Assembly: GCA_949358305.1 (NCBI GenBank)
Contig: OX442314.1
Location: 22,437,060 to 22,501,059 of the forward strand
Origin: Strigamia acuminata
Lineage: Eukaryota > Arthropoda > Chilopoda > Geophilomorpha > Linotaeniidae
Reading direction: 5' to 3'
Length of the DNA stretch: 64,000 bases
Of this stretch, positions 16,901-29,945 are shown piece after piece. Under the pieces are notes generated by a model. It ran no database searches and was not told the origin of the DNA. It saw nothing but the letters and a program-made list of their open reading frames with translations. Both the position numbers and the translations under genes were made by a program. Each line of letters opens with the position of its first letter. The first letter of the stretch is position 1.

Positions 16901-17343
16901 GATTTTTCAGCAAATCGATGCCGATCAAATTGGAAAATTAGATTCACGAGATATAAGAGATTTGGAAATGGAATATTTCCCGGACTCTTCATCTTTAGGA
17001 TTATTTCGTTCTTGCGTTACGTATTTCGATGCACATTCGGGTCTAAAGTTAACACGAAGCAAGTTCCAATTTTATGGAGGTAGTGTGAGCGAACACATCC
17101 ACAAACAAGTCAGTCACGTGGTTGTCCACGCTAGGTGAGTTAAAAAATTACATCTTTAATAATAATAGCTTTTAAAGTCGAATTGTATATTTTCACAGCG
17201 ATTCGAGCAATTTAAACGCGCTGAAGTCTTTAAATCGATCCCGGCCAAAAAAATTCCACATCGTCAGCCACGACTGGATCGAAAACAGCATTAAGGACAG
17301 AACTCTACACGCGGAGAAAAATTATCAACCTATTTTATCTTAA
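13901..17343 (+). CDS. LIG4: DNA ligase IV (NHEJ ligase)
   Basis: ATP-dependent ligase that seals double-strand breaks in nuclear non-homologous end joining, normally with XRCC4. Exons are 13901-14071, 14139-14216, 14282-14383, 14445-14577, 14635-14810, 14874-14993, 15039-15288, 15350-16146, 16220-16357, 16412-16529, 16594-16726, 16787-17134 and 17199-17343. About 902 residues, close to the usual size. The DNA-binding domain has [13 protein letters not shown] and LLNYRAP; the adenylation domain has the lysine motif [40 protein letters not shown] and GWYKIKPDY; the OB-fold part ends [19 protein letters not shown]. Two BRCT domains follow, around residues 650-750 and at the C-terminus ([11 protein letters not shown]). 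The boundary after 16357 is unusual: frame is kept only with a weak GTTGGT donor. A 5' UTR intron acceptor lies just before the ATG. Confidence 0.95.
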
Positions 17344-17400
17344 CGTTTTACAATCAAATTCCTTGCGAATAATTAAATTCGTAATTAAAATGAAATTATT

Positions 17401-18020
17401 TTACAAACTCGGTAATATTTGGTTCGCGTATTCTGTACCTATCAATCCTCGACACATTAGAGAAAATGTTTTAACATGTTCTTGCAATTTCCGCTTATTT
17501 GAATAGTCCCTTGAAAATTAAGAGTTAGTCAGATAAAGATGGAATATTATTTGTCCCCAACACATTCGATCGACTTACTTTAAGATCTTATTTACAAATA
17601 TTTCTTTCTGCTCTCTGCTAACGTGAACTGCGGGAAAATTTTCCTTGGGAGTTATTGAATGAAGCCATCGAGTTGTGTTGTCGAAATATTTTTTTATCAT
17701 AGCTGCTAAAACGTCCGTCATTGAATCCATTAATCCTCTAGGCGACAGTCCACTGATGCACTAAAACAATTTAAAATTTCTCATTTTATCTCATCACAAA
17801 ATTAAGCTTACTACCAATTCCAGGACAGTTGTGAATTTACTACACCATTTAGTGACAGAAGTTAATATTCACAACTATACAAGAATGTGGTATGCCTGGT
17901 CCATGATGTAACTTACAGACAAAATTTGCGTTAACAAAACGTCGCCGTAATTATTTATAACGTTTAACATGGTTGGATAATCTCGAGATTGATTTATAAA
18001 ATTGACCTGTAAATAAATAA

Positions 18021-18062
<42 letters not shown>

Positions 18063-21000
18063 GAACTCAAGAAAAATTACCATGAACGATGAAGCCGATT
18101 TTACAGCTGGGACTTCGGGAATGGCTAGCACAGCAACTCCTTTATTAAACAAAACAAAACATATCAATAAATGAACATAAAATGTAAAACATTCTAATAA
18201 TTGTACCATATTGAAACAACAGAAGTAAATCGATATCATTATGCAATACACAAGTTGGTCGCTTTTTAACCAAATTTGCCATCAACTGACAAAATGCATC
18301 GCAAATATCGGAATTATTTGATAAACCGCCTAAAAATATCAAAATCTATTACAATCCATTACCATTATTCCGATTTTCCTTACCAATTTGACTTATTGTT
18401 AACGTTTGACTAATTATTAACACCAAGGTGGATTGAACGATCATTTTCTGCTCTTCATTATCAAAAAATATGAGCGCAATCTAAATAAAACAAAACAACT
18501 AAATATAACAAAACAACTAAATATAAATATACAAAATTATTCGGTACAAAACTAATTAATATCTGACCATTTTATACAAATTCAAAGCTGCCACTGATGG
18601 TAAAGACGTGTAAATCACATTAAGGAAGTGCAAAATGCTTCCTAATGCCGGCAACACATCATCCAGTAAATTTGTCACCGCACGTTTTAAAAGTTCACAA
18701 ACGGCGTCGGTTAGAGGCGAAGACAAAGGCCAGCGAGTGATAATTTCTTTCAGAACGGGCACGAACTCTTCCAATATCGGTAAAACCGGTTGTATTATTG
18801 AAACAGTTTCGTCTGTCCGCGGCACGATCTTCTCATTTCCTTCATGGTCTTCACCTTTCACTTTGACATTCAACGTTTGGAACAACGTAGATAGAATTTT
18901 AAGCCTCGAAATCAAAACAGTCTGTTCAACGGCTGTTAATTCTTGTTTCTGCGACAAGTTTTGCATCTCCACAAAAACTGGTGTCAGAAGTTTCTTCAGA
19001 TAATTCAGTAGCACCTCCGGAGGTAACAACGACCCCGCATAACCGACAGAATACATCAATCGAACTTCTTCCTGTTGCTTGAGTAAACGTTTCTCAAACA
19101 CATCCTGCAAAAATCAATTTTTAATTACGATAATTTGTAATACTTAACACTAATAAGTAATAATTAAATAAAATGCGAACCTCGCAAACCAACAGTATAC
19201 TCTCCGCAAATGGCCTCATATTTAATTGGCAATCGCGACTAATGTCCGAGAGAGCGAGAGTTGCCGACGAAGCGGCTCCTGGTTCATTTAACCCTAACAA
19301 TATAAGAGGTATGATTTGCGACAACGCATTGGGATTGCAGTTGATCCATTCTGCATACGCTCCTGAAAAGAAAATACATTGAAATACATAAATAAAATAA
19401 AAATTGTGTGTATTTATTTATGATTTCCTACCAACTGCATCTATTGCAGATGCTAAGACGAAAGGATTGTCTCGATATGGAATGTTTAGGAGCTGAGATA
19501 GAAATTGAGGCACGTATATATTTTCATCGGTGTCTACACTATCCGCAACCGATTGGAAAGCGGAGACACAAACTTCGAGTGCTTGCTCAAACTCGTCTGG
19601 ATTCGACTTTGCCCGAAGTAAAACGTTATTTAAATGATTAAGCAAACGTTCCAACATCTTCGTACGTAATAAGTTGTAACAATACATCTATGGGGGGATT
19701 AAATAAACGAATAAATACGAATTAATAAATGGTAATGTCATTTTTTACGCACAAAACTATCGCCTATATCTTCGCGGTAACATCGGAACTGTTCAATCTC
19801 ATCTAAAAAAAAACATGATAATTAATCTGTGCTTTTGTTTTTGTTTCGTTCAATTCCAACCTGGAGTCCACGAAGAATTCTTAACTTTAGGAGACATGCG
19901 TTTTTGTAACAAAGTATCAACCAAAGACTCAAAAATAGATGTGAAATAACTTCTGTAAATCTTGGCGTTTTTCTTATCAGAAGAGATAATCTCATCCTAT
20001 TAAAACAAAGCAAGTATTAAAAATTGTGACAATATATTAAACGTTCATATTTTTAAAATTACCTGTAGGTTATACCAAAATGCAAAAGTGACATAACTGA
20101 AAGTTTCATCAATTGGATATTGTCCCGGCGCTCCAGTGCATGCCTAAAAAATTATTTCACAGCAATTAAAATCGAAAATATACACATTTCTAAAAATATA
20201 AATTATACCAGTATAATTTTGACTAATTTAAGAAAATTCTCTCTTGTTGACTCATCTTTTAAAAATCCTTCTAAGAATAAGCGCGTGTGGCTTTCACCAA
20301 TGGCAGTAAACAAACCACACAAAGTCGAGCACGTATCCTAATTTTAATAAAAAATCACTAAGTCTTTGTATCGATGCAGAATTATATTAAATTACCATGT
20401 CTTTTTCTTGAACAGCAGACATGAGAAGGTTTTCAAGCTGAAGAACCTTTCTGAGTAATTCCAGTATGGAATCTGGATATCTAAAAACGGATAGAAATTA
20501 GATTCGCTGCCTTTATTAGTCTTAAAAAAAATAATATAAATTTTACTTGTAGCTATCCGGATGATAAATAATACTTTGTAAAATGTCAGATCCAGCTTCG
20601 CAGAATTCTTTCATCGCAATAAAGTTGAAGACTAAATCAATCAGTTTTGTACAATCAGGTATCGAAATTCCAAAGACAATCCATTTTTGAAAACACTTCA
20701 ATGCGTGTAGACTCAGTGAGACATCGTTTGATTTCACTAGAGTTTCTTGTATTAAGGTAATAACTAAAAAGAAAAATTAAATATTACAACCGAAATAAAT
20801 AAATTTGAACATTCTATACCGCAGTCGGTATTTAAATTGAACTGGGCTCGAACGAGAGTACGGAAACTTTGTGCAAGAGTCACAGTTTGAAACTAAAAAA
20901 AGATAAAATTAAGCAGAAATTTTAACTTTATTTATAAATTCTATAATAATAAAAAAAAAATTTTACTTCTTCGGTGAGGACTGTCAACAATAATAACAAC

Positions 21001-21732
21001 GCTGAAATTGATTTTTCTGGCTGTAAATGACACTTGATTAGTGTAAGAAAATATGGAATTTACAGTGATTTGTCAATACCGGAATATCTGGTAAATTTTC
21101 TACTTTAAAGACACTAATTATATCTACAATTGCCGTCGTCCAATATGATGTTACAGTCCGAATAATGAAATTAGAAAGCTAAAAAAAAATGTTGTAAAAT
21201 AATTTATTTACTGTAATTTAAAAAAAAAATCCAAATTACCGCAACACAGAGCCTAGTTAATATTATTCTAGGGCCTTGTGAGATGTAGGCAATAAGGTGA
21301 CGAATTAATTTGATTTTTAACTCAGCGTACTGCTCCTCGTTTAATTCGGACCTTTAAAAAACAACAGCATCAATATTTAAGTAAAAAAAACAATTAATAT
21401 TTTACCAATATTTTGATAGTTTAGCGCACAGTGTCGTTGCGCCGTAAAATTGAACTTCCTGAGACTAAAATACAATACAAACATTATTAAATATTTTTAA
21501 AAATTAAAATTGAAATTTTGCTCGCTTTTTCAGGTTGCATTAATTCCCAACAAAATTTCCACGCTTGGGGACTTTCTTGAGCTATTGTCAGCCATTGATG
21601 AGCTTGAACGTAATTCGCTGGGACGAGGTAAAATTGGTAAACAGCCTGAGAAAAAGACAAATGTCAAACACTAAGAAATTACATTGTTAAATGTTTGTTA
21701 ACCTTTTCCACCGATTCTGCATTTATATCCAT
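17401..21732 (-). CDS. IPO13: importin-13 (karyopherin-beta transport receptor)
   Basis: Twenty-two coding exons from 21703-21732 (MDINAESVEK) to 17401-17509 sum to 960 codons. Large ones are 20547-20763, 19432-19687, 19181-19362 and 18568-19104. The protein is an all-helical HEAT-repeat karyopherin. Family landmarks include SPQAWKFCWELMQP and GATTLCAKLSKYW at the N-terminus, LTRLCVALS, ACTGAPGQYPIDET, the acidic loop GEDHEGNEK, AIPEVPAVKSASSF, and the C-terminal SLMCRGLIGTEY. Importin-13 moves cargoes in both directions through the nuclear pore under Ran control. The junction between exons 2 and 3 appears to use a GC donor (AAA|GCGAGC). The gene is tail-to-tail with LIG4 and head-to-head with the FAM151 gene. 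Confidence 0.92.
18010..18056. repeat. (AT)n microsatellite in an IPO13 intron
   Basis: An AAAT-type run followed by about 18 TA dinucleotides lies in the intron between the exons at 17917-18006 and 18081-18139. It ends roughly 25 bp from the donor of the upstream exon. Confidence 0.9.
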
Positions 21733-22120
21733 TGTAATTTTATATTTATGCAATCTACAGATTTTTATAAATACGACGGAATTGTTTATTAAAAGTTAAA
21801 GATGACTAAATTAAAGTATCACACTGCTAGAATCCGCCATGTTGTGGGTGCAGCGCGGAACAAAATTTGACGTCACAACATGTAATAAAATGTAATAAAA
21901 TCACGGATTATTTAATCTGTGATGATAAAATAACATAAAATAATATTATTTTTATTATTATTTTTATTGGATTTAATGAATCAGGAAAAATAATTTAAAA
22001 AATTTTAAGCAATCCTGTCTTGAAAAGGGCGCAACTCGACAAGTTGTGCTCAATTGTATAACCTGTCTGAAATAAAAAAGAAAGAAAAGGGCTACTTTGA
22101 GTTGCCAGAGGTATTCAAAT

Positions 22121-23413
22121 ATGAAATTACTTTTTAAAGCATGGTTCCGATTTTCCCAGCCGCTTGCAAAATTTTGCGCAGCTTTTATAGGTTTAATAAT
22201 TATCAGTATTTTACTGAATGACAAACGAAGTACGTAAGAAAAATATTTAATTCAAAGTTCTATACAACTCTAAAGTTACAAATATGATTTTTTTTAAGGT
22301 CAACATTTGCCCATTATGGGTGGAAATCTTCTGGATTTTTTCCCTGAAACTCGAGGAGATGGCAGTAGATTATTATGGAATCATGCAGTCAACAGCAGAA
22401 CACATCTAGAAGCAGCTCTGAGATGTAATTTAAAGGAAAAATTAATATAAATTGATTAAGAAACATAAAAACGTCAAAATGCTCTCATTCCAAGTTAAAA
22501 ATCCTTCAAAAAATAGATCATTTTGATTTTGATTTTAATCTTTCTTTAAAAAAAAGTGTTTTAATTTCCATGTCTCTTATGGTTTTGATGACAATTTCTA
22601 ATTAATTTTTGTTTTCCAGCTAAATCTTTGATGCTAGAGGCCGATGTGAGTCTTCCTGCATCAGGAGAAGGTACCCCAATCATGGCTCATCCTCCATCTA
22701 CTGAAAGTGACATAAATCTTATTGATTGGTTGAATCTTGTAATGAAAAAGAACAGGCAAGGAATTAAATTGTACATCAGCACCATAGAAGTTTTGGAACC
22801 AACATTGACCATTCTTAAACAATATGAATCACAGGTAAAGGAAAACATTAATCACTGCGATTGAAAGCAGATTAAATCGGCCACCATTTTTGAAGTTAGA
22901 TTTAGAAAAACAGTTTTAATGTCTAATTTTGAATTCAACTTTTTCATTTAGATGAAAGTGCCTTTCATGTTGGATGCTGACATTTTGCCAGGTCCTGGCA
23001 ATCCGTTGACAAATCCAGTGGATGCTCTTAACTTTTTAACTAAATGCAAAGAATCCTTTCCTAACAGCGTCCTCTCCTTAGGCTGGACCTCGTACGTTGA
23101 TTCTAGCATTGTGGATCCAACTTACGACGACGTGATGATCTCGGACATGAAGAAAGTAGTTATGGATGCGAAGATTACGCAACCAATAACTTTTGCGGTT
23201 CGTGCGTGCATTGCTAAGAATTCTGTTTCCCGGCTTCAAGATTTGTTACGTACTTTTCCTGGAAGTACTTTAACCGTGTGGTCGAGACCTGACGATCCGG
23301 TCACGAGTAAAGAAGTTTTGCAATTCCGCTCTTATTTCAATCTCAAATCGGTTTACTACGATTTGTCCAGTCCCTTAAAAGAGGAATTTCTCGAAGGAAT
23401 TGATAATGCATGA
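22121..23413 (+). CDS. FAM151B: FAM151/menorin-like protein (DUF2181), type II membrane anchor
   Basis: Exons 22121-22229, 22299-22424, 22620-22834 and 22952-23413 make 912 bp, 303 residues. The N-terminus has about 20 residues with basic character, then a hydrophobic helix (FCAAFIGLIIISILL), which reads as a signal anchor. The rest is one DUF2181 domain: RTHLEAAL, MLEADVSLP, IMAHPPSTESD, RQGIKLYIST, MLDADILPGPGNP, VLSLGWTS and LTVWSRPDDP. The conserved acidic residues recall glycerophosphodiester-phosphodiesterase-like barrels. Nematode menorin (MNR-1) acts extracellularly in dendrite patterning; FAM151B is needed in mammalian photoreceptors. The exact paralogue (A or B) is an inference from the single domain and length. 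Transcription diverges from IPO13 across 388 bp. Confidence 0.85.
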
Positions 23414-24718
23414 AAATAATTGCCAATTTGTTATTTTTCTTTTGCTTTGATGGAATCGGATGAATGTAAATGATTATCGTAAATTGTTTTGGTTGCTCTC
23501 TATTGGTGAATTTACGTTAATTGTGCACGATCGACCAACATATTGCCAAACCCGCATTTTTATTATCATTGAGTAATATAGTATACAACTTTTTTATATC
23601 AATTTTTTTTCGACTGCTGTTCGGTTTTACAGCTATTCAACTAACATTTTTATAAGATATTTTGGGTGCCATAATTATCTTAATTCGGTTTCTTTGCGAT
23701 GCATTTAAGTTGAGGATATCTAGTACTCTCAACCAATGGGTGTGGCCAATTTGAAGCTCAAAGTTTGCATTTAAATCAGTGAAAATCACTTAGATGGTTT
23801 AAATTTCATGATATTTTGATGCTTTTGCATTTCTTTAAATTAATTTAAGATGTCAGGGTAGAGATTGTTCATTTTTTGGATTTTTGATATTGTAATGTAA
23901 TGAGGGAAAAAAAGGCATTTGTTACTTAACAATTACCATCTAGCCATTAAAACCTTTTAGAATATATTCTAAAATACCAATAGCAATGTGATGTTTAGTT
24001 TGAGACATGAAAATTGTTTGGATTTTATTGTGATTTTGCAGTAGACTCAATTTGGAGAGAAATACCAAATGAAAACGCACAATTTTTCTAAAAATAAAAA
24101 AGACTACTACAAATTCAGTACAAAAATAAAGTATTTTTAAAATATTTGACCAAAAATGACCTTAAAATTTTAGCAATAAATTACTGCTTTATTTTCCGCT
24201 TTATGCCATTTTATTCATACGAAATTTAGTCTTCTCTTTTTTTTTTGTGAATTTTTATTGTGGAATTTAAAAGATTTATTGGTTCTGTTCAAGTTGTAAT
24301 TATATTTTTTTTATCTTATTGTTACTTATACACATTTGTACTAATTTTGAGATTATTTTTTGTTTATACAGGGTTTTTCCGGTGAATTGTTTAATGGTTA
24401 AAATTGATTTATGACTTAATTTTTATTTGTCATTTTCTATTAATTTTAATTTTAATTTTATTTTTAATGTTTCATCATTTTTATTTGTATTAAAATATAT
24501 ATTATTCAATAAAAAAAAAAGTTTTGTAACAAAAAATATAATTTGTTTCTATTAAAATTGCACACATAAGAATTACATTTTCCACTTGATTTGGTAAGTA
24601 TAAATGAAATAAAGGATATGCCTTTTAAAAGGTCACAAAACAGGATTCATGCCAAATATCCTTTTCCTAAAATTTTTGTCTTTCAGAATTTTGACACCAA
24701 AACTATATCAAATCCACA
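23414..24718. other. long AT-rich 3' UTR/intergenic stretch
   Basis: About 1.3 kb between the FAM151 stop and the MAM gene. It is strongly T-rich and ends in an AATAAA signal near 24508, followed by A runs, consistent with a long 3' UTR of the FAM151 gene. Nothing coding is seen. Confidence 0.5.
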
Positions 24719-27700
24719 ATGGCCCTCACACAAGCCGCTTCATTGTGTCTTTTTGCAGTCATCATTGCCCATTTTATTGTTTCTAGTCAACACCATCAAA
24801 ATCTTGTAAGTTATTTATGATAGTAACGCTTCTTTACCATAAATTTCACCAATATTTATTTATTTATTTACTGATATCATAGGAATTTCAAAGTCTGACA
24901 GTACGACAAGCAGAAACAATCACTAGAAAACCTTTATCAAGCTCTTGCACTTTTGATTCTTTTGATCCACCAGTAATTTCTGAACCAACAAACCCCCAGC
25001 AAGCGAGTCAAACATCTGCTGCACCCACTGCCGCGACTACCGTTGTAAGTCGATTAAAGCCAAATAAATTCAAAGACCGTACAAAGCGTGCTTTAGCCAA
25101 CACGATTTGCAACATTTGGGACTTAACTGACTCTTCTTGGACACTCAGTTCTGCGAGCAATGCATTTTTTAATGGGGGACCCCTAGAAGATGCTAGCAAG
25201 AATGCACGTAAGTAATTTTGATCTCAAGATGGCGTCAAACCGTTTTCTGATGTTCCAAAATAATCAATCTAGCTTCTCATGGTTATCTGGTATTGGATTT
25301 ATATTCTAAAAAAACATTATCGACAACATCTAGAAGAGTAACGAGTTTAACTCGACCCCCCACAGGACCAAAGGGAGTTTGTTTTACATTTGCTTTTGCT
25401 ATAACTGGACTAGGAGCTGGTGGACTTGAAGTTGTGTTGAGTACGAATGATTCTGATAGTGGCAATAACACAAGTGAAAGAATCCTATGGAAAGATTTTG
25501 ATGTTTCGGGAGGAAAATGGAAAAATGGATCCGTTTCCTTCACATCCTCTAAACCCTACAAAGTAAATAGACTCCCAAATGACGATCTTTTTATGTTTTA
25601 AATGTGTACCATTTATATTTAGATTGCATTTCAAGGGGTTGGAGCAGATTTTAACATAAACATAGCTGATTTCCGTGGTTATGTCGCTATTGATGAAACT
25701 CAATTATTTGAAGGGTTTTGCAGAGGCGATTGCAATTTCGATTTAGACACATGTCAATGGGAAAACGACAAGTTGGACGACTTTGATTGGAAGTTAGGAT
25801 GGGGCACGTACTTCAGCAATACTGGCCCTTTAAAAGATCATTCAGACTACGGCGGTTACCTTTACGTAGACTCTAATTATCCCCGACGAAATGGCGATAT
25901 TGCCCGCATATTAAGTCCGAACATTACGGCCACTGATCCGTTATGCTTGCGTTTTTGGGTATCCGAGTTTGGTACTGGACTTGGGCCTTTGTCGGTTTTC
26001 ATTGCACCATCTTCTGGTAACTCTACGCTCATTTGGTCAATCAAAGAACCAATTGGGGCAGGATTGACAAGAGATACTTGGTATCCAGCACAAGTGACGG
26101 TGTCGTGGCCGTCTACATTTCGTGTAATAATTCAAGCAGCTGTGGGATTATCATCGAGAGGAAATATAGCAATTGATGATATAAGTTTTCAAGTTGGATC
26201 CTGTGCACGTACGTGAATTTCGAGTATATTTTGATAACTTTGCTTTGATTATGTACATTGTACAGCATTGCCTACAACAGCGAATGGAAGACCAGGAGAA
26301 TGCGCTTTTGTGGACGACCGTTGCAAATGGACTGTGCAGAGAGTTCATCAAGCATTGAACAGTCCAGATTTGTGGAAATTGGTCAATAGTGGCACCCAGG
26401 TAGCTCAACCTACAGGACACACTGTATTGCCAGACACCCTAACAGGTAAGAATTAGTCATTTCCAAAATAAAACTAAAAGTAAACGACATTTTGATTGTA
26501 AGATGGTTACATGAAATTCGAAACTAATTCTTACACGCATCAACCGCTTGACCGGTCACGGATTCTTAGTCCCATCTTACCACCAACTGATGGAAAGATT
26601 TGCATGAATTTCTGGGTTTATATGTCATCTCCAATAACTTCTAAAAAAGGATTGGGAGCATTACAAGTACTTTTTTTAAAAATATAATCAAATAGAATCT
26701 GTATTACTTGCCTTTAATGTAACAACAGGTTTTATTTCTTAATTCCACTGATGATTCAACACCTCCAACTGTCATTTGGAGATTAGAAAACCATCAGTAT
26801 CCTCACTGGATTCAGTCTCAAGTGTCCATTTCCTCAGAAATACCTTTCCAAGTAGCATTTGAAGGAATAAGAGGTGCCCAAGTGTTGGGATTGGTGGCTG
26901 TTGACGACATAGCCTTTGTGCATCCTTCAAAAGCTTTGAAAACGAAGAAACGAAGGTTTAGGAGACAAGATGCACCCGCTACTCCACAAGTGACATCAGT
27001 AGCACCAGCAGGAGAAAATCCAACGCTTAGCACTCCAGTGACAGGAGGTGTCACTACTGTGGTTAATCAAGTGATTTCCACAAATTTAAAGGATTCTTGT
27101 ATAGGTAAATTGAAACTGTTATTGTCCAACTTGAAAATGCATTGTTTTATGTGTTTATTTTATTTTAGTTCTTCCTGTTAAAGCAAAAGTGTTTCCTGCT
27201 GATTGTTCTTTTGATGTTGATTTTTGTGGGTGGACCACTTCAGGCATAAGTTCAGACGTCAAATGGCAAATGGCAAAACCAAATAAATCGCCTACTAATG
27301 TTCGTGATCGAACTTACAATATTCCTCAAGGTGAATTATAAGCATTAGTAATTTTTTTTTTTTTAAATGATTTTTTTCGGGGTATTTTCAGCTGGTTTTA
27401 TTTATTTTGACCCATTTACACCAGCTGGTAACCCAACAACGGCGCATATAGAAAGCACCACTTTAACGCCCGCTCCGTCAGTCATGTGTATGACGTTTTG
27501 GTTCATGATTTACGGAAATGACATAAGTGAAGCATTTATTAGAAAAAATATTACGTAAAAATTAAATAAAAACAATTATAATTCTGTTGACATCATTCTA
27601 GCTGCTTCGTTGAGTGTGTCTGAACGGAAATTTAAAAATGAACCGTGGCGGGAAGTTTGGAAGGAAAATATGGTTACCAGGGCTCCCAAGTGGCGTTTTG

Positions 27701-27899
27701 CAGAATTATTAGTTGGTTTAAATCAGATCGAGCCATTTAAAGTATAAAAAAATATATAATAATTATAAAAAGTAAAATAACAAATTTTTTTGCTGTAATT
27801 TTCAAGGTAATTTTATCTTCTACATCCAGAGCAGCAACAGTCGTTATAGACGATGTTAAATTTTATGATGATCGTTGTCGTAGTAAGGATGAAACCTGA
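24719..27899 (+). CDS. secreted multi-MAM-domain protein
   Basis: Eleven exons (24719-24805, 24883-25207, 25273-25562, 25623-26208, 26266-26445, 26503-26666, 26729-27104, 27169-27330, 27392-27526, 27602-27741 and 27807-27899) sum to 846 codons. A signal peptide begins MALTQAASLCLFAVIIAHF. Four MAM modules can be seen, each opening with a CxFD...CxW pattern: SCTFDSF/NTICNIWDL, GDCNFDLDTCQW, GECAFVDDRCKW and DCSFDVDFCGW. The first and second end with AIDE/AIDDI strands (YVAIDETQLF, NIAIDDISF), the third with AVDDIAF, and the last with VIDDVKFYDDRC. A furin-like site, KTKKRRFRRQ, follows module 3 and a Thr/Pro-rich linker comes next. MAM domains mediate adhesion and oligomerisation. No membrane anchor is seen, so it is probably secreted. 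The precise family is not recognised. Confidence 0.82.
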
Positions 27900-28375
27900 T
27901 GAGCACGAATATTTAAAAGTTTTAAATTAACGTAATTTTATTTTTCAGAAAAGCCTTAATGAATAATTGAACAAGAATTACATAAAGTCATCAACAGAAG
28001 ATGACTTAAAGATATTTTAGAGGAAACTATTTGAGTTCTTGTATATTTTTACGAGTTATATTAAAATTTATTGCTTGAAATAAAAATTTGTTTCAACCTT
28101 GGAATGAGTACAGAGTATTCTCGTGAATTTTCACACGAGACACAAATTGTTATTGTCGAATTGTGAGCGATAAAAATCTGTTGGTTGCGTATAAAGAATG
28201 ACCCAGGATGCAGATATTGCTGACATGATTTCCTGAGAAGAATGCATACCAACGGAAAACAAAGTTGAATGGACATTGTCAACAACTAGATTTCAATAAA
28301 AATACAATCATATAACTTCCAGTAGCATTTTGACTCGACGTTCACTTTGCGTTTTATTGTAGACTTAGCAGCAAC

Positions 28376-29401
28376 ATGTTCGTTCTACGTGTATTAGCTC
28401 TTGCTTGTACCGCTCTTGCTACCACTCAGGTATGCATGAAAAATATTTATATAAGCTTACATGTTGGGACTAATTACTTAATTAATTACCGAAGAGATAA
28501 TTGTATTTGTTTTTCAGGCTTGTGAACTGCACGAAGAAATATATAAATCTGGCGAGCAGTTTATTGTAAAGTTTATTGTGAAGCACGATAAGGTAATAAG
28601 AACTGTAGACAATTTAGTTTGTAATGTTTTAAATTCTTTAATTAATGTAGAACATTGACGTTCAAGAAGTACTGGGATGTTGGAAAGCTCTGATGACCGG
28701 AGTGAGTAAAATTTTAAAAACTTTTCTTAAACGAATAATTTTAAATTAATTTTTTTTAAAATTAGGATGCGAGTAAATGCAATGCTAAAAAATTTAAACT
28801 TCCACAAGTAAGTATATTTAATTTTAATGTTTTGTTAAACAAATATTCAAATGCTTGTTTATTTAGTATCCAAGTTGCGAAAAATGTGTCCAACACGTAA
28901 GTTACTGTTTATCTACTTGGTGTTGACAAATTTCTGTTAAATTCTCATTTTTAGCCTAACGTGAAAGAAAAATTTACTCAATACAATGTTAAATCGTTTA
29001 CACCTATGCTGGAAAATGTATTGTTTTCTGTGGGCGAAGATGCGGATGAAATTTGTGAGAAATTGCCTGCGCTTACTAGCCAGGGAATGGTTGTGCTGGA
29101 AAGTTACATGGAGGGTGGCGAATCAGCGGCTAAAGGAGCTGCGGATAAATTTTGCGAGAAAGATAAAGAAACATGCGAGCAAATGAAAGGTTTACCCGAA
29201 AAGATTGCCGCCAAATTTAAATTCAATTTTAAAGATTTTCTTAAGCAGCTTAAAAACACTGGTAAAAGCAAGGGTGTCGCAATGGGTTCGTCTTTAGCTA
29301 ATGGGATTAAAATGGCATTTGGAGGCGATGAGTTTGGTGAATCCGTTTCCAAATGTACTTTGGAAGTTGGAACTCATATTGGCAAAAAAATTGCTTTATA
29401 A
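28376..29401 (+). CDS. array gene A: small secreted protein, symmetric short exons
   Basis: Six exons, 28376-28429, 28518-28592, 28651-28701, 28766-28807, 28867-28896 and 28955-29401, of 54, 75, 51, 42, 30 and 447 bp. Every one is a multiple of three and every intron is phase 0. The 232-residue product has a signal peptide (MFVLRVLALACTALATTQ). A cysteine-bearing helical N-terminal part comes from the tiny exons (KCNAKKFKLPQ, then YPSCEKCVQH). A long alpha-helical domain follows with DEICEKLPAL, FCEKDKETCEQM and a conserved end MAFGGDEFGESVSKC. I do not recognise the family. The KFKLPQ and GGDEFG/GGGDFG motifs tie it to genes B, C, D and G. Its last exon is undivided and its KFKLPQ exon is split by an extra intron relative to them. 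Confidence 0.8.
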
Positions 29402-29603
29402 GGGCATTTTTATTTGAATATGTAAGTTACGCACTGCATAATAAAAACGAATAAAATGTGAATCATTTAACCGTAATTAGTTATTATCATTACTGAATGG
29501 TAAAAATAAATAAAATTCTCTTTTTAGAATGTTATAATATTGGATTTTAACAAGCGATGTAAATATCTCAAACACACGTTACAAATAAATAAAGATATCC
29601 TCA

Positions 29604-29945
29604 GACCGCGTGTCACGGCAGCCATTGGGCCTCATGACACACGCGGTCAAGATTACGTTTCCGCCACGCCGCCATAACGTTCACGGAGAACGTACGACGG
29701 ACGCGGCCACCATGGACGCTCAGGCCCCCGCTGGCGACAGAGTCGTTTGGGTCGCCACAGCAGCCAGTTTGGAGAGACGGTCGGAATGCGACCGTTCGCC
29801 TTGCTGGTTGAGGAACAACTCTTCTGACTTGTGAGCACAACTTCCGGAAAATCACTTCCGGGGCCCACAGTCCCACCTGGTTGCGGGGGACCGCAACAGG
29901 CACACGAGAGGTGCGAGAACTGCACCAAGTGCATTGCGATGCAGG
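29604..29945 (+). repeat. GC-rich interspersed repeat, copy 1 (inverted pair)
   Basis: A GC-rich island in AT-rich surroundings. It begins with a palindrome (CGCGTGTCA ... TGACACACGCG) and continues with AACGTTCACGG, CCGTTCGCC and GGGGCCCAC. The reverse complement of 31205-31615 matches it along its length with many substitutions. The open frames inside are not conserved between copies, so it is treated as noncoding. Confidence 0.7.

Noticed and set aside
28376-29401. Calling the array proteins saposins, haemolymph proteins or venom toxins
   Set aside because: Cysteine spacing and motifs do not match clearly; only secretion and helical, cysteine-bearing character are supported.
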